Origin: Bacteroidaceae bacterium
GTDB taxonomy: Bacteria > Bacteroidota > Bacteroidia > Bacteroidales > Bacteroidaceae
Assembly (NCBI GenBank): GCA_023227685.1
Contig: JALNVG010000026.1
Span: 1 to 19,508 of the forward strand
DNA length: 19,508 nucleotides
Direction: 5' to 3'
Position numbers and translations under genes: made by a program. The notes below the pieces were generated by a model. That model was not told the DNA's origin, searched no databases, and saw only the letters and a list, made by a program, of their open reading frames with translations. Positions within the stretch are counted from its first letter, which is position 1. Every line of letters begins with the position of its first letter. Below are positions 7,074 to 13,582 of this stretch, piece after piece.

Positions 7074-7488
7074 TCCTAAAGATTGTCTGTATTGTCAGAA
7101 CAATGAGACATTGCACAATTTAATGATTGAATTTGCACAATTGAGTGTTTCTCGTGTCTTTCTTTTTAAGGAACAAACTTATCGTGGCCGTTGCCTAGTG
7201 GCATACAAAGACCATGTGAATGATTTGAATGAGTTAAATGATGTTGACCGTAATGCTTTTATGTCTGATGTAGCCCGTGTTACCCGAGCCATGAGTGAGG
7301 CTTTTCATCCAGAAAAGATTAATTACGGTGCCTATTCGGATAAGCTGTCGCACCTACATTTTCACTTGGCTCCTAAATATATCGGTGGCCCTGATTATGG
7401 AGGCACTTTCCTGATGAATCCCGGAAAAATTTATTTGAGTGAAAAAGAATATCAGGAGATAATCGAATCTGTAAAAAAATATTTATAG
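7063..7488 (+). CDS. HIT family nucleotide-binding/hydrolysing protein
   Basis: Histidine-triad proteins hydrolyse nucleoside phosphoramidates or dinucleotides in the cytoplasm. This 141-residue protein has the triad HLHFHLA with His97, His99 and His101, and a CLYC pair (Cys8, Cys11) near the N-terminus that in many HIT proteins helps bind zinc. RGRCLVAYKDHVNDLNELN (about 41-59) is the conserved strand-turn region. The start ATG overlaps the last 11 bases of the antiporter gene, so it is the operon's last member and is probably translationally coupled. Its stop codon directly abuts the stop of the converging S4-protein gene, with no room for a terminator. The precise substrate (AMP-lysine, AMP-NH2 or Ap4A type) cannot be assigned. 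Confidence 0.93.
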   Translation: MKSDPKDCLYCQNNETLHNLMIEFAQLSVSRVFLFKEQTYRGRCLVAYKDHVNDLNELNDVDRNAFMSDVARVTRAMSEAFHPEKINYGAYSDKLSHLHFHLAPKYIGGPDYGGTFLMNPGKIYLSEKEYQEIIESVKKYL

Positions 7489-7935
7489 CTATATCTTATC
7501 TTTATTATCATCATTTGTTTCTTCTTCGTCATTATTATCGAAGTCGAAGTTTTCAAAGTCTTGGGGAATGGTGAAATCATCCAGACATCGGCGTTCCTTT
7601 TTTGTGGGACGTCCGGTGCCTCTTGCGCGGTCTACGAAACCACTGATTTTGTTCATCTCCAATAATTCATATTGGTCGGGGGTAGTTACGTTTTCTAATA
7701 TTTGAGGAATTAGTTTGGCCCCAACACGCTTTTCAATTGTTTGCAATACTTTGAAAGAATAGGTGATAGGGGGTCTTCTGACTTGAATGACTTCTCCTTC
7801 TTTTATCATATGAGAAGCCTTCAATTGTCTACCTCCAATTGTAATTCTTCCTTTTTTACAAGCCTCCGATGCTATGGAGCGTGTCTTGAAAATTCTTGCA
7901 GCCCACAACCATTTGTCTATTCTAGCCTCTTTCAT
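7489..7935 (-). CDS. S4 domain RNA-binding protein, Hsp15 (HslR) family
   Basis: The N-terminal residues 5-50 form an S4 RNA-binding domain: ARIDKWLWAARIFKTRSIASEACKKGRITIGG, then a basic strand ending IQVRRPP. In E. coli, Hsp15 binds stalled 50S subunits carrying peptidyl-tRNA and helps recycle them. A second basic segment (RARGTGRPTKKERR, about 105-118) is typical of the family, and the tail from about 125 is very acidic and Asn-rich (DNNDEEETNDDNKDK). At 148 residues it is slightly longer than E. coli Hsp15 (133). The start ATG overlaps the pth stop as ATGA, so the two are translationally coupled, which fits a shared role in clearing peptidyl-tRNA. The family call is sound; the exact function is inferred. 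Confidence 0.92.
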   Translation of the reverse strand: MKEARIDKWLWAARIFKTRSIASEACKKGRITIGGRQLKASHMIKEGEVIQVRRPPITYSFKVLQTIEKRVGAKLIPQILENVTTPDQYELLEMNKISGFVDRARGTGRPTKKERRCLDDFTIPQDFENFDFDNNDEEETNDDNKDKI

Positions 7936-8501
7936 TTTTTATTAAACTGATTCATTGTGATTTCAATACCCGCCAGACAGAAACTTTTGATAATCTCACC
8001 AGCTGTTTCCAATCGTTCATTTAATATCTTTTGTTCTTCTTCTGGAAAAGTGCCGAGCACATAATCCACCTGTCCACCACGTGGAAAATCATTTCCTATG
8101 CCGAAACGGAGACGTGCATAATTTTGTGTTCCAAGTATTTCGGCTATGTTTTTTAACCCGTTGTGTCCGGCGTCGCTACCTTTGCCTTTGAGTCGTAATG
8201 TTCCGAAAGGTATAGCCAGATCGTCGACAATGATTAAAAGATTTTCCAATGTTATTTTTTCTTCCTTCATCCAATAACGAACAGCTAGTCCGCTGAGGTT
8301 CATGAATGTTGAAGGTTTGAGCAAAATGATCTGTCTGCCCTTGATGGAGCAAGAGGTGACAAATCCATATCTCCTGTCTATAAAAGGAGGAACATTGTTG
8401 GCTTTAACAAAAGCATCTACGACCATGAATCCGCTATTATGCCTTGATTCGTGGTATTCCGGACCTATATTACCTAGCCCTACGATAAGAAAATTATCCA
8501 T
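7932..8501 (-). CDS. pth: Peptidyl-tRNA hydrolase
   Basis: Pth cleaves the ester bond of peptidyl-tRNAs dropped from ribosomes and is essential in most bacteria. The 189-residue protein has every key residue at the E. coli position or one off: Asn11 in GLGNIGPEY, catalytic His21 in SRHNSGF, Asn68 in FMNLSG, Asp93-Asp94 in IVDDLAIP and Asn114 in AGHNGLKNI. The start gives the standard MDNFLIVGLGN N-terminus. It follows rplY with a 151-base gap holding a hairpin-forming repeat, and it overlaps the Hsp15-like gene by four bases. An rplY-pth pair is common in bacteria. Confidence 0.98.
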   Translation of the reverse strand: MDNFLIVGLGNIGPEYHESRHNSGFMVVDAFVKANNVPPFIDRRYGFVTSCSIKGRQIILLKPSTFMNLSGLAVRYWMKEEKITLENLLIIVDDLAIPFGTLRLKGKGSDAGHNGLKNIAEILGTQNYARLRFGIGNDFPRGGQVDYVLGTFPEEEQKILNERLETAGEIIKSFCLAGIEITMNQFNKK

Positions 8502-8546
8502 ATTTTTCTATAATAGATATCAATCTCAAAAAAATAAAAAAAGAAA

Positions 8547-8606
8547 CGCAGATGAACGCATACTTTACACAGATATAACATCTGCTAAAATCTGCAATCA
8601 TCTGCG
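8547..8606. repeat. Inverted repeat with 10-bp phased ATCTGC units between rplY and pth
   Basis: The outer arms CGCAGATGA (8547-8555) and TCATCTGCG (8598-8606) are a perfect 9-bp inverted repeat. ATCTGC recurs at 8580, 8590 and 8600, exactly one per 10 bp. The left half carries the complementary GCAGAT at 8548 and the degenerate ACAGAT at 8569. On the minus-strand transcript it would fold into an imperfect hairpin between the L25 and Pth coding regions. It resembles a REP-like interspersed repeat family I recall from Bacteroides intergenic regions, but copy number cannot be seen from one window. Confidence 0.6.
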
Positions 8607-8652
8607 ATTTAAATTAAATGACAAATATTCCTATAAGGATTTTCTTATTTGT

Positions 8653-9303
8653 TTATTTTGCAGGTTTGTCGGCTGTTGCTTCAGGAGCAGCTTCAGCAGT
8701 AGTAGCAGCTGCAGCAGTTGCGGCAGCACTATCGTCAGGAAGAGCCGAACGTGTCATCTTAATACTGCAAACGACAGCATCTTTAGGAGTGACAATTTCG
8801 AGTTTATCAAAACTGAGTTCACCTACTTTGATGCTCTTGCCCAATTGTAAGTTGCTGATATCGATTATAAGTCTTTCGGGAATAACGTTATACAGCGCTC
8901 TTATTTTCAGTTTACGAATCTGCATGAACAATTTACCACCAGCTTGAACACCCGGAGCTAGTCCTTCCATTTTTAAAGGAACTTCCATTACGATAGGTTT
9001 GGATTCGTTGATTTCATAAAAATCAACATGAAGAATCGTATCCTTAACCGGATGAAATTGGATATCTTTTAAAATAACATTTACCTTCTTGCCGTCTACA
9101 TATAAGTCAATAATATAAATGTCAGGTGTATAAACTAATTTGTGTAATTGCTTTTCACTTACTGTGAGATGGGTATTTCCTGCGCCACCGTAAAGTTCGC
9201 AGGGTACACCTCCATTTTTACGAATTTCTTTCAAGGCTCTAACCTGGTCTGAGGAGTGTTCTGCAATAGTTCTTGCAGTTCCTTTAATTTCAATTGTCTT
9301 CAT
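8653..9303 (-). CDS. rplY: 50S ribosomal protein L25, general stress (CTC) type
   Basis: L25 binds 5S rRNA in the large subunit. The 216-residue product is the long form. Residues 1-95 are the L25 beta-barrel (RALKEIRKNGGVPCELYGG near 23-41 and the ILKDIQFHPVKDTILHVDFYEI region at about 76-97). Residues about 98-185 are the TL5/CTC C-terminal domain (PLKMEGLAPGVQAGGKL, RKLKIRAL, LIIDISNLQLGKSIKVGEL). A low-complexity Ala/Thr-rich tail runs from about 192 to the end, typical of Bacteroidetes. The start matches the canonical MKTIEIKGTAR and sits about 90 bases after a full consensus promoter. It heads an rplY-pth-S4 unit of translation-related genes. Confidence 0.96.
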   Translation of the reverse strand: MKTIEIKGTARTIAEHSSDQVRALKEIRKNGGVPCELYGGAGNTHLTVSEKQLHKLVYTPDIYIIDLYVDGKKVNVILKDIQFHPVKDTILHVDFYEINESKPIVMEVPLKMEGLAPGVQAGGKLFMQIRKLKIRALYNVIPERLIIDISNLQLGKSIKVGELSFDKLEIVTPKDAVVCSIKMTRSALPDDSAAATAAAATTAEAAPEATADKPAK

Positions 9304-9325
9304 TTTTTAATTTGTGTTACTCTAA

Positions 9326-9379
9326 AATTAAGTGATATTTTGCTTAATTCACCATTACACTATGTGGTCTGCTCCCACA
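9326..9379 (-). promoter_or_regulatory. Two stem-loops in the rplY leader
   Basis: Between the predicted transcription start (about 9393-9396) and the rplY ATG the leader can form TGTGG/CCACA (9363-9367 with 9375-9379, 7-base loop) and AATTAAG/CTTAATT (9326-9332 with 9343-9349, 10-base loop). Ribosomal protein leaders often carry autoregulatory structures, but neither stem is strong and no protein-binding site is recognised. Confidence 0.3.
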
Positions 9380-9399
9380 CGATGTTGCAAAAAGCTCGG

Positions 9400-9429
9400 C
9401 AAAAGTACGGATAATTTTTTTATCTGCAA
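9400..9429 (-). promoter_or_regulatory. Promoter of rplY
   Basis: On the minus strand TTG (9429-9427) is followed after exactly 19 bp by TACTTTTG (9407-9400), a full consensus match. It begins 10 bases beyond the stop of the DUF3276 gene, so rplY has its own start while also being able to receive readthrough, since no terminator separates them. Confidence 0.8.
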
Positions 9430-9439
9430 AATAAACCGC

Positions 9440-9859
9440 CTAAAAATCTATGTCAATTTTTATGTCACCGTCCTTGGTAATAGAATCGGTAGTTGGAGTT
9501 TCTGTCTTTTCTTCTGCCTCATCTCCTTTTATTTCGTCGTCATCATCTTCTTTTTTAACCTTATTATAGGTACTCTCATCGGTAACTGATTTTTCAGAGT
9601 CTTCAGTATGATTGGAGTTTATATAATTGATGGTTTCCGTCAGTCCATTTGTGAATTTCTCAAAGTCTTCCTTATATAAAAAGATCTTATGTTTTTCAAA
9701 ACTTACTTGTACATCATCGCCTTCACCGGTTATAATTTTTTTACTTTCAGTTATAGTTAAAAACAATTCATCTTTACGATTCTTTTTCACATCCAAATAG
9801 TAGATTCGTTTACCTGCTTTTACGGATTTGGAGAAAACGATTTCCTTATTAATTTCCAT
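9440..9859 (-). CDS. DUF3276 family protein, PUR-like nucleic-acid-binding fold
   Basis: This is a 139-residue protein whose N-terminal 75 residues are a compact beta-rich domain: EIVFSKSVKAGKRIYYLDVK, FLTITESKKI, DDVQVSFEKHKIFLYKEDFEKF. It matches DUF3276 proteins, which are related to the Borrelia PUR-alpha-like protein and bind single-stranded DNA or RNA. The strand order (strand, 'AG+R-Y-Y-D-V', 'L.ITE', 'K..I.LY.ED') supports this. Residues about 85-139 are a long acidic, low-complexity tail (KKEDDDDEIKGDEAEEKTE), probably disordered. The gene lies upstream of rplY on the same strand and diverges from nusB, a setting of translation and transcription genes. Its cellular role is unknown. 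Confidence 0.87.
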   Translation of the reverse strand: MEINKEIVFSKSVKAGKRIYYLDVKKNRKDELFLTITESKKIITGEGDDVQVSFEKHKIFLYKEDFEKFTNGLTETINYINSNHTEDSEKSVTDESTYNKVKKEDDDDEIKGDEAEEKTETPTTDSITKDGDIKIDIDF

Positions 9860-9900
9860 TTTAATGTCTTTTTAAAGTTTTACTATCAGTAAATAGGTTC

Positions 9901-9930
9901 CAAAATTGGATATTTTTTTTAAATTGGCAA
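9901..9930 (-). promoter_or_regulatory. Candidate promoter of the DUF3276 gene, overlapping a direct repeat
   Basis: On the minus strand TTG (9930-9928) is spaced 19 bp from CAATTTTG (9908-9901), which fits TAnnTTTG at five of six defined bases. A start near 9897 leaves a leader of about 40 bases. The -33 element lies inside the first of two exact copies of AAATTGGCAA (9921-9930 and 9934-9943, 13 bp apart), a possible regulator-binding pair. Confidence 0.5.
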
Positions 9931-9978
9931 AATAAATTGGCAAGAGAATGAAATACTAAAATAAAAAATGATAATAAT

Positions 9979-10010
9979 TTGTGTAAAACCAACAAAATTG
10001 TCTACTTTTG
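9979..10010 (+). promoter_or_regulatory. Promoter of nusB
   Basis: TTG (9979-9981) is followed after 21 bp by TACTTTTG (10003-10010), an exact -7 match at the long end of the accepted spacing. Predicted transcription start is about 10014-10017. This excludes an in-frame TTG at 10008 as the nusB start, because that codon is part of the promoter itself. Confidence 0.75.
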
Positions 10011-10043
10011 CAGCTCATAGACAAAATAGTATATATTGGAATT

Positions 10044-10970
10044 ATGATTAATCGAGTTCTCATTCGTCTGAAAGTTATTCAGATAGTTTATGCCTATTAT
10101 CAAAATGGCAGTAAAAATATTGACGCTGCAGAAAAAGAGTTGTTTTACAGTATTTCTAAGGCATACGACCTTTATAACTTATTGTTGATGTTAATGGTTT
10201 CCATTACTGATTATGCAGAAAAGCGTATAGGTACGGCACTGTCCAAAATGAAACCAACGGATGCCGATCTTCATCCGAATGTAAGATTTGTAGAAAATAA
10301 GTTCATTGCGCAGCTTGCAGAAAATATTCAACTGCTTGAGTTCCAAAAGGTACAAAAGAAATCATGGACCAATGATCAGGATTTTATCAAAGAGATCTAT
10401 GAAAACATTATCGCATCGGACATATATAAAGAATATATGGCTTTGGATGAAGTCTCTTATGAGGCAGATCGTGAGTTGTGGAGGAAGTTGTATAAAACTT
10501 TCATCTTTAATAATGATTCTTTAGATAAATTGCTTGAAGAACAGAGCCTTTATTGGAATGATGATAAGGAAACTGTCGATACATTTGTTTTGAAAACAAT
10601 CAAACGCTTTGAAGAGAAAGATGGTGCTCATCAGGAGTTGCTTCCTGAATTTAAAGATGAAGAAGATCGTTTGTTGGCTAGTCGTTTGTTTCGCCGTGTA
10701 ATTTTGAATGCCGATTATTATCGTCATTTGATTAGTGATAATACGAAGAACTGGGAATTGAAGCGTATAGCTTTTATGGATATAGTTGTTATGCAGACTG
10801 CTTTGGCTGAGATATTAAGCTTTCCCTCTATACCCGTTAATGTGTCGTTGAATGAATATGTGGAACTAGCCAAGTTGTACAGCACTTCAAAAAGTGGTAG
10901 TTTCGTTAATGGTACGCTTAATGGTATAGTAAACCAATTAAAGAAAGAAGGGAAGTTGGTTAAAGACTAA
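10044..10970 (+). CDS. nusB: Transcription antitermination factor NusB (long Bacteroidetes form)
   Basis: NusB pairs with S10 (NusE) on boxA RNA to promote antitermination, chiefly in rRNA operons. I place the start at ATG 10044 (MINRVLIRLKVIQIVYAYYQ), giving 308 residues. The frame stays open to a TTG at 10008, but that lies inside the promoter. The NusB fold occupies about residues 170-305, with LLASRLFRRVILNADYYRHLI and the signature WELKRIAFMDIVVMQTALAEIL, then SIPVNVSLNEYVELAKLYSTSKSGSFVNGTLNG near the end. Residues 1 to about 160 are a helical, charged extension absent from the roughly 140-residue E. coli protein. The first 20 residues still look like the NusB first helix, so the extension may be an insertion after it. 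It heads the nusB-yajC-ybbR-coaE-DUF5606 run. Confidence 0.94.
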   Translation: MINRVLIRLKVIQIVYAYYQNGSKNIDAAEKELFYSISKAYDLYNLLLMLMVSITDYAEKRIGTALSKMKPTDADLHPNVRFVENKFIAQLAENIQLLEFQKVQKKSWTNDQDFIKEIYENIIASDIYKEYMALDEVSYEADRELWRKLYKTFIFNNDSLDKLLEEQSLYWNDDKETVDTFVLKTIKRFEEKDGAHQELLPEFKDEEDRLLASRLFRRVILNADYYRHLISDNTKNWELKRIAFMDIVVMQTALAEILSFPSIPVNVSLNEYVELAKLYSTSKSGSFVNGTLNGIVNQLKKEGKLVKD

Positions 10971-11010
10971 CTTTTAGTTATATATGTTATCAACAAAAAA
11001 TTAATTTATT

Positions 11011-11325
11011 ATGAATTTATTAACCGTATTTTTACAGGCTACTTCACCTAGTGGAGGTGGTATGATGTGGATTCTTTTGATCGCAATGTTTGCTATCATG
11101 TATTTCTTTATGATTCGTCCCCAGAATAAAAAACAGAAAGAAATTGCAAATTTTCGTAAATCTATTCAGGTGAATGAGTCTGTAATTACTTCCGGTGGTA
11201 TGCACGGAACAATTAAAGAAATTGCAGATGATTATGTCGTTCTTGAAATAGCTTCTAATATAAAAGTTAAGGTGGACAAAAATTCCATTTTCCCGATTGC
11301 TGTTTCAACCAACAAGAAAGCTTAG
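11011..11325 (+). CDS. yajC: Preprotein translocase subunit YajC
   Basis: YajC is a small inner-membrane partner of SecDF and SecYEG. The 104-residue product has one membrane helix (about residues 16-36, MMWILLIAMFAIMYFFMIRP) followed immediately by the family motif RPQNKKQKE (35-43) and a cytoplasmic beta domain with SVITSGGMHGTIKEIADDYVVLEIA (about 53-77) and KVDKNSIF. Length and architecture are typical. It sits 40 bases after nusB with no intervening terminator. SecDF is not in this window. Confidence 0.96.
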   Translation: MNLLTVFLQATSPSGGGMMWILLIAMFAIMYFFMIRPQNKKQKEIANFRKSIQVNESVITSGGMHGTIKEIADDYVVLEIASNIKVKVDKNSIFPIAVSTNKKA

Positions 11326-11350
11326 CTTTCATTATTGATAAGAGGGCCTT

Positions 11351-12367
11351 ATGCTCAATCGTTGGAAAATTAAATTCGTAAGTTTAAAACTTTACCAACA
11401 AGTGAGGGACTTTCTGTTTAGTAAAAAAAATAGGGAGTTCTTACTTTTTCTATTTTTCTTTTTTATCTCGGCTCTCTTTTGGTTGCTCCAGACGCTAAAC
11501 AATGCGTATGAAGTAGAGTTTTTTGTTCCTGTCCGATTAAGGAATATCCCCAACAATGTGGTGATTACGGAAAATCCTCCTGAAAAGGTGAAAATAAAAT
11601 TGAAAGACAAGGGTACGGTGTTGTTTAATTATATGATCGGACAAGATTTTTATCCTATTGATATCTCTTTTTCCCGTGACCAGAATAAGAATGGTCGTGT
11701 GTCAGTACTTTCTTCCGAGTGTTTTTCAATGTTGCGTTCGCAGTTGAGGACTACCACTACCATCGTATCTGTTTATCCCGATACCATTAGCTATTATTAT
11801 ACTGAGAGCAAGGCCAAGAGAGTACCTGTAAAGTTTAACGGTGCCATTATTCCGCAATCGCAGTATTGTGTGTCTGGTACGATGATTTCACCAGATTCTG
11901 TTGATGTTTATGCTCCTTCGGATATTTTGAAAAATATTCATGAAGTGCGAACGCAGCACTATTTCAGGTTTAATGTCACGGATACGGTGAGGGCCGAGTT
12001 GTCTCTTATAAATATTAAGGGGGTTAAGATTCGTCCCCGATCCGTCAAAATCAATGTGCCAATAGATATTTATACCGAGAAAACTGTTGAAGTGCCTCTT
12101 GTAGGTGTTGGTTTTCCTGAAGATAAAGTATTGCGCGCCTTTCCTTCAAAGGTGAGTATTACCTTTCGGGTAGAATTGAGTCGTTTTAAAGAATTTAATG
12201 CCGACAATTTTTATTTGAATGTGTCGTATGACGAACTGATGAATTTGAGTTCTGACAAGTATACGGTGAAGTTGAAAAATATCCCCAATGGAGTAAGTCA
12301 GGTTCATATTGAACCTTCGAAAGTTGATTTCCTTATTGAACAGGTTACTTCCGTCAATAATGAGTAA
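11351..12367 (+). CDS. YbbR-like domain-containing protein
   Basis: The protein has 338 residues. A short basic cytoplasmic N-terminus is followed by one membrane anchor at about residues 30-46 (FLLFLFFFFISALFWLLQ), then an all-beta extracytoplasmic part containing YbbR-type repeats: FFVPVRLRNIPNNVVITENPPEKVKIKLKDKG (about 56-88), RVPVKFNG...VSPDSVDVYAPSDIL (about 157-195) and EKTVEVPLVGVGFPEDKVLRAFPSKVSITFRV (about 242-273). In Firmicutes the YbbR protein CdaR modulates the diadenylate cyclase CdaA; here no cyclase is adjacent, so that link is unproven. It lies 25 bases after yajC and 12 before coaE, so it is clearly in the operon. ATG 11351 is chosen because it precedes the anchor with a normal positive-inside segment. 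Confidence 0.85.
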   Translation: MLNRWKIKFVSLKLYQQVRDFLFSKKNREFLLFLFFFFISALFWLLQTLNNAYEVEFFVPVRLRNIPNNVVITENPPEKVKIKLKDKGTVLFNYMIGQDFYPIDISFSRDQNKNGRVSVLSSECFSMLRSQLRTTTTIVSVYPDTISYYYTESKAKRVPVKFNGAIIPQSQYCVSGTMISPDSVDVYAPSDILKNIHEVRTQHYFRFNVTDTVRAELSLINIKGVKIRPRSVKINVPIDIYTEKTVEVPLVGVGFPEDKVLRAFPSKVSITFRVELSRFKEFNADNFYLNVSYDELMNLSSDKYTVKLKNIPNGVSQVHIEPSKVDFLIEQVTSVNNE

Positions 12368-12379
12368 TTTAGAAGAAAT

Positions 12380-12988
12380 ATGGCTATAAAAATAGGTATA
12401 ACCGGCGGGATAGGAAGCGGGAAGAGCGTAGTTTCAGCATTATTGAGAATAATGGGCATTCCTGTTTATGATTCTGATACGGAGGCAAAACGTTTGATGG
12501 ATACGAATCCTGATATTCGTTCTTTTCTAATCAAGACCGTTGGCAAGAATGTCTATCATGACGGGCACCTCAACCGAAGTTTGTTGGGCTCTTATATTTT
12601 TGGGAATGCTGATCATATACAGCAGGTTAATCAGGTCATCCATCCTATCGTAAAGGAGGATTTCCGGAAGTGGGTCGACAGTCGGCAATCGGAAAAAGGA
12701 ATTGTCGGCATTGAATCTGCCATCTTGTTCGAAGCCGGATTTGGAAGGGAAGTGGACTATATGATTATGGTTGATTCTCCTTTGATTTTAAGAGAAGAGA
12801 GGATTGAAATTAGAGACTCCGCACATGAAGGATTTTCGCATGAACAGATAAAAAAGCGCATCCAAAATCAGATGAGTAATGAGGATAAATGCAAGTTGTC
12901 GGACTTTATTATTAATAATAATGAAGATTCGCCGTTGATTCCTCAAATTTTAGAACTCATTTCTCTTTTATTGAAGAAAAATGACTAA
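12380..12988 (+). CDS. coaE: Dephospho-CoA kinase
   Basis: CoaE phosphorylates the 3'-hydroxyl of dephospho-CoA, the last step of coenzyme A synthesis. The 202-residue protein starts directly with the P-loop strand: MAIKIGITGGIGSGKS, Walker A at residues 9-16. YDSDTEAKRLM (about 29-39) supplies the conserved acceptor-site Asp, and NQVIHPIVKEDFRKW (about 89-103) contains the conserved HP. FEAGFGREVDYMIMVDSPLILREERI (about 119-144) precedes the lid region with arginines. QMSNEDKCKLSDFIINNNED near the C-terminus is the standard motif. All features fit a functional enzyme of normal length. Confidence 0.97.
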   Translation: MAIKIGITGGIGSGKSVVSALLRIMGIPVYDSDTEAKRLMDTNPDIRSFLIKTVGKNVYHDGHLNRSLLGSYIFGNADHIQQVNQVIHPIVKEDFRKWVDSRQSEKGIVGIESAILFEAGFGREVDYMIMVDSPLILREERIEIRDSAHEGFSHEQIKKRIQNQMSNEDKCKLSDFIINNNEDSPLIPQILELISLLLKKND

Positions 12989-13031
12989 TATTGCAGTTAA
13001 ATTTTTTATTAATAAATAAAGAACAATCATA

Positions 13032-13496
13032 ATGTTAAAAACTATTTTGTCTATTTCCGGTAAGCCCGGATTGTATAAACTCGTTTCTAAAGGAAGAAAT
13101 ATGTTGATAGTTGAGTCTATTACACCCGATAAAAGACGTTCACCGGTTTACGGTAATGAGAAGGTAATTTCTTTGGGTGATATTGCCATGTTTACAGATA
13201 GTGACGAGGTGCCTTTGAAAAAAGTGCTAAATACGATGAAGGAAAAAGAAAACGGTGCCGTTGCCACAATTGATCCTAAGATAGCTACTAAAGAGGAACT
13301 CTTTGCTTATATGAATGAACTTTTACCTAATTTCGATCGCGGAAGAGTCTATCTCTCCGATATTAAAAAATTAGTTTCTTGGTATAATATTCTTATCACG
13401 AACGGTATTACCGATTTTGAAGAAGAAGAGACAAAAGAAGGTGAGGAAGAAACAGAAAAGGTTGTTGCTGACGATTCCGAGAAAACAGCCGAATAA
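13032..13496 (+). CDS. DUF5606 domain-containing protein
   Basis: This 154-residue protein has no predicted signal or membrane segment. Residues 1 to about 60 are a beta-rich module (LKTILSISGKPGLYKLVSKGRNMLIVESI, VISLGDIAMFTD), followed by a helical part (VPLKKVLNTMKEKENGAVATID, EELFAYMNELLPNFDRGRVYLSDIKKLVSWYNILI). It ends in a Glu-rich tail from about residue 130. It matches DUF5606, a family I know only from Bacteroidetes, with no known function; the first module looks like a small SH3-like barrel, but that is a guess. It is the last gene of the nusB operon, 43 bases after coaE, and ends before a bidirectional terminator. Confidence 0.85.
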   Translation: MLKTILSISGKPGLYKLVSKGRNMLIVESITPDKRRSPVYGNEKVISLGDIAMFTDSDEVPLKKVLNTMKEKENGAVATIDPKIATKEELFAYMNELLPNFDRGRVYLSDIKKLVSWYNILITNGITDFEEEETKEGEEETEKVVADDSEKTAE

Positions 13497-13513
13497 GATA
13501 TTAATATAATAAA

Positions 13514-13552
13514 AAATCTCCCCTTGACTGCAAAAAAGTCAAGGGGAGATTT
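13514..13552. terminator. Bidirectional terminator between the DUF5606 gene and clpB
   Basis: Arms 13514-13529 and 13537-13552 form a perfect 16-bp stem (core CTCCCCTTGACT) with a 7-base loop. It sits 17 bases after the DUF5606 stop and 30 bases beyond the clpB stop. On the minus strand the stem is followed by a run of six Ts, and on the plus strand by only two, so it terminates clpB best but can serve both converging units. Confidence 0.88.
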
Positions 13553-13582
13553 ATGTAGAAATGTAAAGGAATAGCCGGTAGA

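Noticed and set aside
8302..8850. 182-codon plus-strand frame crossing pth, the repeat and rplY
   Set aside because: It runs antisense through two well-identified genes and across the hairpin repeat; the low-complexity Ser/Cys stretch is the complement of the Ala-rich L25 tail. No promoter or family resemblance.
10008..10043. Extra 12 N-terminal residues for NusB from a TTG start
   Set aside because: The TTG belongs to the -7 promoter box and would lie upstream of the transcription start; ATG 10044 gives the conserved NusB opening.
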